DNA of 64,000 nt from Acidobacteriota bacterium. Lineage in GTDB: Bacteria > Acidobacteriota > Thermoanaerobaculia > Gp7-AA8. Shown here one piece after another: positions 33,145 through 39,296 of this stretch. Every line of letters begins with the position of its first letter. The stretch's first letter is position 1. The position numbers and the translations under genes were made by a program. The notes under the pieces are model-generated. The model saw only the letters and a program-made list of their open reading frames with translations, did not search any database and had not been told where the DNA came from. Location of the stretch: contig JAFATB010000018.1 in NCBI GenBank assembly GCA_019244185.1, positions 1 through 64,000 of the forward strand, in the 5' to 3' direction.

Positions 33145-33246
33145 AGCCGCACGTGCGGATAGGCTCGGCCTTTAGCGCAGCCGGCCGGGCCGGCCAGCCG
33201 CACGTGCGGATAGGCTAGGCCCTTAGCGCTGTCGGCCGGGCCGACC
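33145..33246. repeat. Two tandem copies of a 51-bp GC-rich repeat
   Basis: Copies at 33145-33195 and 33196-33246 differ at about six positions. Each starts with AGCCGCACGTGCGGATAGGC, containing the 12-base palindrome CCGCACGTGCGG, and ends in a GGCCGG-rich palindrome. They fill the gap between convergent genes. The same unit occurs in inverted orientation at 39137-39287. Confidence 0.85.
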
Positions 33247-33265
33247 GGCCGCGCCGGCCTGCAGC

Positions 33266-34603
33266 TCATTCGCCTTCGTTGGGGTCGACGGTGGCGGCGG
33301 CGGTGAGCTCGGCCGATGCGGCCGCGTACTCCGGCAGCTCCGCATCCGTCTTCACGTACTGCGCGACCAGCTCGCGCGTGTTGAAGACGGCCAGCTTCTC
33401 CATCAGGAACTCGAACTTTGCCTCGATCGCGTCGACGATCGGCTGCTTCGCGGACGCGGGAAGGTCCCACATCTGCTGCTTGAACGGACCGATCGCCTTC
33501 TTGCGCGTCTTGTAGACGAACTGCTCGTCCGTCTCGCCCGCCTTGCGTTCGTCGAGGCAATGCTCGAAGCAGAAATTGCGGATCGCTTCCTTCATCTCGG
33601 CGGGCAGCGACGGCGCGTCGAGGATCATGTTCTGGAAGCCGGTGGCGAGATGGATCTCCACCGCGTTGTTTTCGGGGAAATGATTGAAGACCTCCTCGGG
33701 CAGCGTCGACGCGCCGTGCTGCACCGAGCCGGCGATGTGGTATTCGCCGCGGCAGATCTCCGTCGTCGTGCGCAGCACGCCGAAGTCGATCTTCGCCGCG
33801 GCGATGGTGCCGTCGGCCATCGGCACTCCGCCGTGCGACGTGCCGGTCTGCACCGAAATCTTCGCGATGCCGGGATCGCCGCCGAGCTCGCGCCGCAGGC
33901 CGTCGACGTACGCGCGGACTTCATCGGGCGTCGTGTTGTACTTGCCGACCTCGCCGATCTCGCCGCCGATGGAGACCTCGACGCCGCGCGGCTGCCGCTC
34001 GCGGATGTACTTCGTGAAATGCGCGGTGTAGGTGTAGTTCGTGTGCTGCTGCTCGTCGCGCGTCGGGAACGAGAGATCGACGAGCGTCGAGGTGTCGATG
34101 TCGATGTTGTAGAACTCCGCGGCGAGCGCCTCGTCGATGAGCGACTCGAGCGCCTTCACTTCCGCCGCGCGTCCGTCGTCGGTGGCCCACTTCTTCGCGC
34201 TGGCCTGGAAGTGATCTCCCTGAATGAAGACCGGACCCGTGTAGCCTTCCGCGAGCGCCGCGGCGAGGACGCACGCCGCGTACTCGCCGGGACGCTGTTC
34301 GGTGTAGCCGATCTCCGAGCGCGCGATCTCGAAGATGAACGCGCCGACGTCGTGGCGCATCGCCGCGCGGAACAGCGCCCGCGCGACGTCGTACGTCAGC
34401 GCGCGGATGTTGAACGCCGGCACGGTGAAGCGCCGCTGGATCTCGTCGCGGCCGAGCGCCTGATACAGCGGATAGATCGACGACGGCACAGCGCCGCTCT
34501 GCCGCGCGCGATGGTGGATCGTCTTGCGTGCTTCTGCCTTTGCCGAGGCATCGCTGCTGAAGACCGCCGTCCGGACCAGGCTATCGATTTCTGCGTCGCT
34601 CAT
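33266..34603 (-). CDS. Class II (metal-dependent) ketose-bisphosphate aldolase family protein
   Basis: 445 residues from ATG 34603. An alternative ATG at 34633 would overlap the upstream stop as ATGA and add 10 residues. The family's barrel motifs are present: VPAFNIRALTYDVARA, the metal-ligand region VFIQGDHFQ, EFYNIDIDTSTLVD, VSIGGEIGEVG, and SVQTGTSHGGVPMADG with a second His-Gly in GSVQHGASTLP. It is about 100 residues longer than fructose-bisphosphate aldolase, belonging to the long tagatose/fructose-type group; the substrate is not settled by sequence. It is last in an operon with a serine hydrolase and a GntR regulator. Confidence 0.85.
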   Translation of the reverse strand: MSDAEIDSLVRTAVFSSDASAKAEARKTIHHRARQSGAVPSSIYPLYQALGRDEIQRRFTVPAFNIRALTYDVARALFRAAMRHDVGAFIFEIARSEIGYTEQRPGEYAACVLAAALAEGYTGPVFIQGDHFQASAKKWATDDGRAAEVKALESLIDEALAAEFYNIDIDTSTLVDLSFPTRDEQQHTNYTYTAHFTKYIRERQPRGVEVSIGGEIGEVGKYNTTPDEVRAYVDGLRRELGGDPGIAKISVQTGTSHGGVPMADGTIAAAKIDFGVLRTTTEICRGEYHIAGSVQHGASTLPEEVFNHFPENNAVEIHLATGFQNMILDAPSLPAEMKEAIRNFCFEHCLDERKAGETDEQFVYKTRKKAIGPFKQQMWDLPASAKQPIVDAIEAKFEFLMEKLAVFNTRELVAQYVKTDAELPEYAAASAELTAAATVDPNEGE

Positions 34604-34629
34604 GGCGGCGCACTCTAGCAAAATTCGCT

Positions 34630-36342
34630 TCATTTGACGGCGGGCAGCACGTACTGCGGGAACAGCTTGTTCTGCGCGACCATCGTGGCCGGGCCGTCGC
34701 CGTAGTTGCCGCCGAAGAACGCGGCGGCGAGGTCGAGCTCCGGCACGATCATCACCACCTGCCCGCCGTTGCCCGCCGCATAGACCACGCGCACCTTTCG
34801 GTCGCGGTACGGCATCTCCTCGACGTACCAGAGGCGTCCGTACTTGCGGTTGCCGAAGTCGTACAGCGGCGAGGTCGAATGCTTCACCCAATCAGCGCTC
34901 ACGATCTGCTGGCCGTGCCACTTGCCGCCGTCGAGATAGAGCTGCCCGAACTTCAGGAAGTCGCGCGGCGTGAAGCGCGCGCCGCCGCCCATGTACGCGT
35001 CGCCGGTCGGCGTGAGCCAGAGCCCGTACCGGCGGATCTGCAGCGGCGCGGCGACGGCGTCGCGGAAGAGATCGGCCAGCCAGCGGCCGCGCACGCGCTG
35101 CAGGACGCCGCCGGCGAGGTTCGGCTGGCAGCTGCAATAGACCATCTTCACGCCCGGCTCGCGGATGCTCTTCAGATCCAGCGTGTAGCGGTACCAGTCG
35201 GGCTGCGCCTCCTGGTTCTGCATCACGTCTTCGTTGCCGGGCGAGTCGTCGTCGTTGTCGTCGCAGTCGAGTCCCGACGTCTGCGTGAGCAGGTGCTCGA
35301 GCGTCAGCGCGCTCTTGCGCGGATCGGCGTTGGGCGTGCCGGTCATCGTCGCGTACACGGGCGTCGACGCGTCGACGTGCAGCGCGCCCGCGAGGACGTC
35401 GGTGACCGACTTCGCCGCCGAGCGCGTGTCGTGCGGCTCGTCGGGACTGGCGCCGTGAAAGTACTCCTCGACCACGAGCTTGCCGTGGCGGGCGACGAGC
35501 AGCGCGTGGATGTCGGACGAGCGCACCGACTCGACCGGCATGCTGGTCAAGAGGTTGACCAACGTCGTGACGGCGGCGCGATCGATCCCGACGTCGTCGA
35601 TGGACGCGACGGTCCAGCCGTCGTCGCGCGCGAGCGGCTTGCGATAGACGTACGGCGCGGGCGTCTTGCCGCGCGGATAGAACGCCGCCTCGTCCGCCGC
35701 CGACGCGCGCGTGAAGTCGTACGTGCCGCCGAGCCACGGGAACGACATCGACAGCACGTCGTTCTCGGCGTCGTACCGGCCGCCGGCGATGCCGCGGCCG
35801 CCCTTCCCGGTGAACGTCACGCGTTCGCCGTCGACGGTGATGGTTTCCGGGTTGTTGCGCAGGCCGATGTTGCGCTCCGGATTGCGCAGGAATCCCGAGA
35901 GCTTGCCCGACGCGTCGCGCGCGATCGACAGATACAGCGCGACGTGATCGTCGAGCGGCGCGACGGTGCCGCGATAGAGCGCGGGCGACACGGCGTCGAG
36001 CGTCACCGGCGTCGCCATCGAGCCGGGGAACGAATACGCGCGGGGCTGGATCCAGTGTCCGACGATGCGCTTCTGCGCGAGCGTGCCGCGGAAACGTCCC
36101 TCGTCGTTCGGCAGCGCGAACGTGACGTTCGCGCCGTCGACCGCCACGTCCGCCTCGCGTCCCGCGATTTGCGCGCGCCACGCGTTGCCGTCGCGCACGA
36201 GCTCCAGCGTGCCGCGTATGGACGGTCCAAAATCGCGGCGCGCCGCCCACAAGCCCACGAGCGACGGCGGCTCCGCGGCAGTTGGTGTTTGTGCCGCGAA
36301 GAGCGGCATGGCCAGCGAGAGAACGAGCATGAGTGCCTTCAT
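34630..36342 (-). CDS. Secreted serine hydrolase, beta-lactamase/class C fold
   Basis: 570 residues. Signal peptide MKALMLVLSLAMPLFAAQ. Residues 25-215 form a beta-rich N-terminal domain of unknown role (SIRGTLELVRDGNAWRAQI, GRFRGTLAQKRIVGHW). From about 240 the penicillin-binding fold follows: nucleophile Ser308 and Lys311 in TRSAAKSVTDVLAG, Tyr402-Cys-Ser404 as the YxN/YxS element, and YAAGNGGQVV as the third motif region. Members cleave or transfer esters, D-amino-acid amides or beta-lactams. Nothing here indicates resistance rather than a peptidase or esterase role. It overlaps the regulator stop as ATGA. Confidence 0.85.
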   Translation of the reverse strand: MKALMLVLSLAMPLFAAQTPTAAEPPSLVGLWAARRDFGPSIRGTLELVRDGNAWRAQIAGREADVAVDGANVTFALPNDEGRFRGTLAQKRIVGHWIQPRAYSFPGSMATPVTLDAVSPALYRGTVAPLDDHVALYLSIARDASGKLSGFLRNPERNIGLRNNPETITVDGERVTFTGKGGRGIAGGRYDAENDVLSMSFPWLGGTYDFTRASAADEAAFYPRGKTPAPYVYRKPLARDDGWTVASIDDVGIDRAAVTTLVNLLTSMPVESVRSSDIHALLVARHGKLVVEEYFHGASPDEPHDTRSAAKSVTDVLAGALHVDASTPVYATMTGTPNADPRKSALTLEHLLTQTSGLDCDDNDDDSPGNEDVMQNQEAQPDWYRYTLDLKSIREPGVKMVYCSCQPNLAGGVLQRVRGRWLADLFRDAVAAPLQIRRYGLWLTPTGDAYMGGGARFTPRDFLKFGQLYLDGGKWHGQQIVSADWVKHSTSPLYDFGNRKYGRLWYVEEMPYRDRKVRVVYAAGNGGQVVMIVPELDLAAAFFGGNYGDGPATMVAQNKLFPQYVLPAVK

Positions 36343-36992
36343 GAGGAAGCCTGCCTTTCCAGCCAGTCGACGAGCGGCCCTTTGCCGCTCTGCATGTTTT
36401 TCCGCAGCGCCGCGCACGCGCCGCGGAGATCGCGTTTGCGAAGTTTCGCGAGCACGAGGTCGTGCTCGTGCGCGGTGTTGCCCACGTTCGTCTCGTCGCG
36501 CATGAGCGCCAGCTCGTAGCGTCGCGTGCGGCGGATGAAGTGCTGGATGAGATCGAGGAGCACGCGGTTCGGGCAGTCCGCGAGCAGCTCGAGGTGGAAG
36601 CGGTCGTCGAGCGCGATGATGTCTGCCGGTTTGCGCGCCTTGCGCAGCGACTCGTTGATGGCCGTCAGCGCGCGCAACCGCTCCGCCGAGGGCAATCCCG
36701 CCAGCCGCAGCGCCTCGGGATCGAGCAGAGCGCGCATCGGATAGATCTGCTCGAGCTCCTCCCGCGTCAGCGGCGCCACGTAAAACCCGAAGCGCGCCTG
36801 CACGGTCAGCGCGCCCTCGGACACGAGCCGCATCAGCGCCTCGCGCAGCGGCGTGCGGCTGATCCCGAGCGCCGCCGCGAGATGGACCTCGTTGATCCGC
36901 GATCCCGCCGCGAGCCGCCCGTCCACGATCATCTCCCGCAGCGTCTCCGCGATCGATTCGCTGAGGTTCGGCCGTTCCTGCATCTTCTGCAT
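36339..36992 (-). CDS. GntR family transcription regulator (FCD subfamily)
   Basis: 217 residues. The winged-helix domain (1-75) has LREMIVDGRLAAGSRINEVHLAAALGISRTPLREAL and ends with the wing FGFYVAPL (long motif abbreviated by position: residues 17-53). The FCD ligand domain (80-215) carries the metal/carboxylate residues of the family: Asp129 region ALDDRFHLELL, His155-region QHFIRR, and HEHDLV. It probably senses an organic acid or sugar acid. It leads the operon and likely represses it; a palindrome covers its -10. Confidence 0.9.
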   Translation of the reverse strand: MQKMQERPNLSESIAETLREMIVDGRLAAGSRINEVHLAAALGISRTPLREALMRLVSEGALTVQARFGFYVAPLTREELEQIYPMRALLDPEALRLAGLPSAERLRALTAINESLRKARKPADIIALDDRFHLELLADCPNRVLLDLIQHFIRRTRRYELALMRDETNVGNTAHEHDLVLAKLRKRDLRGACAALRKNMQSGKGPLVDWLERQASS

Positions 36993-36999
36993 ATTGCAT

Positions 37000-37011
37000 A
37001 CTGTATACAGT
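37000..37011. promoter_or_regulatory. Operator palindrome over the GntR gene -10
   Basis: ACTGTATACAGT is a perfect 12-base palindrome. Read on the minus strand it contains TATACA, 9 bases before ATG 36992, so a protein bound here would block polymerase. It is the natural autoregulation site for the adjacent FCD regulator. Confidence 0.6.
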
Positions 37012-37053
37012 TCATACGGAGAAGGCGAACGAAGGTTAGGGGTGCGGGGAAAA

Positions 37054-37428
37054 TCAGCGGGAGGTGGCGCCGATGTGGGCGCGGATGGTCTCGACGAGCG
37101 ACGGCACGTCGAACGGCTTGAGCACCGCCGCGGTCGCGCCGATGGCGCGCAGCTCGTCCGGCTCGATCGGCTCGCCGCTCAGCATCAGCACCGGCACGCC
37201 ATCGAGGCCGTCCGCGCGCAGCGCGTGCAACACTTCGTCGCCCGACATTCCGGGCATGTTGCGGTCGAGCAGGATGATGTCCGGCGACTGCGCGCGCACG
37301 CTGGCAATCGCTTCCGGCCCGCTCGCCGCCGCACGTGCCTCGAAGCCGAATTCGCGCAAGAGATTGCGCATCAGCAGGAGAATCGGCGCGTCATCGTCGA
37401 CCACCAGGACAGTTGGACGTTCGGCCAT
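37054..37428 (-). CDS. Single-domain response regulator (receiver only)
   Basis: 124 residues from ATG 37428. A CheY-like receiver: VLVVDDDAPILLLMRNLL gives the acidic pocket, IILLDRNMPGMSGDEVL the phosphorylation Asp, and AVLKPFDVPSL the lysine. There is no output domain, so it acts by protein contact or as a phosphorelay link. A longer in-frame extension to 37581 overlaps the divergent sdaAB gene and looks non-coding. Divergent from sdaAB; no kinase next to it. Confidence 0.88.
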   Translation of the reverse strand: MAERPTVLVVDDDAPILLLMRNLLREFGFEARAAASGPEAIASVRAQSPDIILLDRNMPGMSGDEVLHALRADGLDGVPVLMLSGEPIEPDELRAIGATAAVLKPFDVPSLVETIRAHIGATSR

Positions 37429-37480
37429 TGGACGGACGGTCGCGAGTGTAACAGAACTCCCTGGGCGCTTACGCCGCGTG

Positions 37481-37486
37481 TAAAGT
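37481..37486 (+). promoter_or_regulatory. -10-like element of the serine dehydratase operon
   Basis: TAAAGT ends 6 bases before ATG 37493; no Shine-Dalgarno is present, fitting a leaderless mRNA. Confidence 0.45.
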
Positions 37487-37492
37487 AAGCAG

Positions 37493-38176
37493 ATGCCGAT
37501 TCGACACGACCGGAAGGTCAGCATTCTCGACGTCATGGGACCGGTCATGGTCGGCCCGTCGAGCTCGCATACGGCCGGCACCGCGCGCCTCGGCCGCGTC
37601 GCGCGCGAGATCCTCGACGAGGACCCGCTCGAGGTGCATTTCCACCTCCACCCGCCCCTCGCCGCGACCTATCGCGGGCACGGCTCCGACTTCGCGCTCG
37701 TCGGCGGCGCGATCGGCCTCAACGTCGACGACCCGCGCATCCCCGAGGCGATCCGCATCGCCGAGCAGATGGGCGTGAAGATCGAGTTCGCCGAAGAGGA
37801 CCTCGGCGAGGTGCACCCGAACACGGTGCGCGTCGAGATCCGCGGACCGAATCGCGAGGCCGAGATCGTCGGCTCGTCGATCGGCGGCGGCGTGATCGAG
37901 GTCTTCAAGATCAACGGCTTCCAGACGCGCTTCAAAGGCGACTCGCCGACGCTGCTGCTGTTCTACCGCGACCGCCCGCGCATGATCGCGGAGGTGACCG
38001 GCATCATCGGCGACGAGGTCATCAACATCGCCTCGCTTTATTGCTCGCGCAAGCAGCGCGGCAAGGACGCATTCATGCAGATCGACGTCGATTCGCCGAT
38101 CTCGGCCGCGGCGCTGGCGCGCATACGCGCCATGGCCGACGTGGCCGAGGCGCGGTATCTCGATCGAATACCGTGA
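37493..38176 (+). CDS. sdaAB: L-serine dehydratase, iron-sulfur-dependent, beta subunit
   Basis: 227 residues. The beta domain (1-145) has the family start ILDVMGPVMVGPSSSHTAGTARLG, here cited by position 11-34, with the HTAG substrate loop and the SIGGG strand. Residues 150-225 are an ACT domain (RPRMIAEVTGIIGDEVINIA), which usually binds serine or another amino acid for regulation. With the alpha subunit encoded next it converts serine to pyruvate and ammonia, the two-polypeptide form found in Firmicutes and others. Confidence 0.94.
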   Translation: MPIRHDRKVSILDVMGPVMVGPSSSHTAGTARLGRVAREILDEDPLEVHFHLHPPLAATYRGHGSDFALVGGAIGLNVDDPRIPEAIRIAEQMGVKIEFAEEDLGEVHPNTVRVEIRGPNREAEIVGSSIGGGVIEVFKINGFQTRFKGDSPTLLLFYRDRPRMIAEVTGIIGDEVINIASLYCSRKQRGKDAFMQIDVDSPISAAALARIRAMADVAEARYLDRIP

Positions 38177-38201
38177 TGCGTTTCGCCGTTACCTGAGGCG
38201 C

Positions 38202-39137
38202 ATGATCGAATCGTTTCAGCATCTCGAAGAGCTCGCACGCGACCGCGACCTCGCCGACGTTTTCCTCGAAATGGACGAGCAGGAGCACGCCGTCCCCGCC
38301 GACATGATCGTCGAGGCGCTCCGCAAACGCCGCGCGGTGATGCGCGACTGCGTGGAGCGCGGCAAGAACGGCGGCGAGTCGATGGGCAAGCTCGTCGGCC
38401 ACGAGGCGCGCCTGCTCAACGAGGCGTTCCGCTCCGGCAGGACGTTCCTCGATCCGCTGACCGTCAAAGCGGAGCTCTACGCGCTGTCCGTGATGGGCGA
38501 GAACGCGCGCATGGGCGTGATCGTCGCCGCGCCGACCGCGGGCGCTGGCGGGATCGTCCCCGGGATGCTCCTGGCGCTCGAAGAGGAGCGCAACATCGAT
38601 CCCGAACGCACGGTGCGCGCGCTCGTCGTCGCCGGCGGCATCGGCTCGATCATCGCGCTCTCCGCGAACATCTCCGGCGCCGCGGGCGGCTGCCAGAATG
38701 AAGTCGGCGTCGCATCCTCCATGGGCGCGGCCGGCGTCGCGTACATGATGGGCGGCACGACACACCAGTCGATCCACGCCGCGGCAATCGCGCTCAAGAA
38801 CACGCTCGGCCTGGTCTGCGACCCGGTCGGCGGTCTCGTGGAAGTGCCGTGTGTGAAGCGCAACGCGCTCTTCGCCGTGCACGGCCTCACCGCCGCGCAA
38901 CTCGCACTCGCCGGTGTCGATTCCGTGATTCCGATGGACGAGATCGTGGAAGCGATGGTCCGCATCGGCCGGTCGCTCCCGCGCGGTCTCCGCGAAACCG
39001 CGGAAGGCGGCCTCGCGACGACCGAGACCGGCACCGCGATCGCGCTCCGCCTCAAGGAAGAAGCGAACCGCCGCCGCGCCGAACGTGCCGCTGAACGCGA
39101 ACGCGCGGCGCAGGAGCGGAAGACGGGAACGACGTAG
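38202..39137 (+). CDS. sdaAA: L-serine dehydratase, iron-sulfur-dependent, alpha subunit
   Basis: 311 residues, 25 bases after the beta subunit, with TGAGG as ribosome site. The catalytic half has AAPTAGAGGIVPGMLLAL (glycine-rich loop), SGAAGGCQNEVGVASSMGAA with one cluster cysteine, and LVCDPVGGLVEVPCVKRN with two more; together these ligate the [4Fe-4S] cluster. It has an Arg/Glu-rich tail. The stop codon's last base begins a long inverted repeat. Confidence 0.94.
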   Translation: MIESFQHLEELARDRDLADVFLEMDEQEHAVPADMIVEALRKRRAVMRDCVERGKNGGESMGKLVGHEARLLNEAFRSGRTFLDPLTVKAELYALSVMGENARMGVIVAAPTAGAGGIVPGMLLALEEERNIDPERTVRALVVAGGIGSIIALSANISGAAGGCQNEVGVASSMGAAGVAYMMGGTTHQSIHAAAIALKNTLGLVCDPVGGLVEVPCVKRNALFAVHGLTAAQLALAGVDSVIPMDEIVEAMVRIGRSLPRGLRETAEGGLATTETGTAIALRLKEEANRRRAERAAERERAAQERKTGTT

Positions 39138-39287
39138 AGCGCCTCCGGCGGGCCGGCGCGGCCGGCTGCGCTAAGGGCTTAGCCCGTACGCACGTGCGGC
39201 TGCAGTCAATCGCGTTCAGAGTAGCCGCACGTGCGAATAGGCTAGGCCCTTAGCGCAGCCGGCCGCGCCGGCCCGCCGGAGGCGCTC
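39137..39287. repeat. Long inverted repeat made of the 51-bp GC-rich unit
   Basis: Arms 39137-39184 and 39240-39287 match at 47 of 48 positions. Inside them CGCACGTGCGGCT at 39190-39202 pairs with 39223-39235. The right part (39223-39273) is a copy of the 51-bp unit seen twice at 33145-33246. It lies between two convergent genes and would fold into a very stable hairpin in either transcript, so it can serve as a bidirectional terminator. Confidence 0.88.
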
Positions 39288-39296
39288 CTCGTCGTC

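Noticed and set aside
34630..36342. Antibiotic-resistance beta-lactamase
   Set aside because: The fold and SxxK are shared with esterases and DD-peptidases. The third motif is not a clear KTG and an extra N-terminal domain is present, so a resistance label is not supported.
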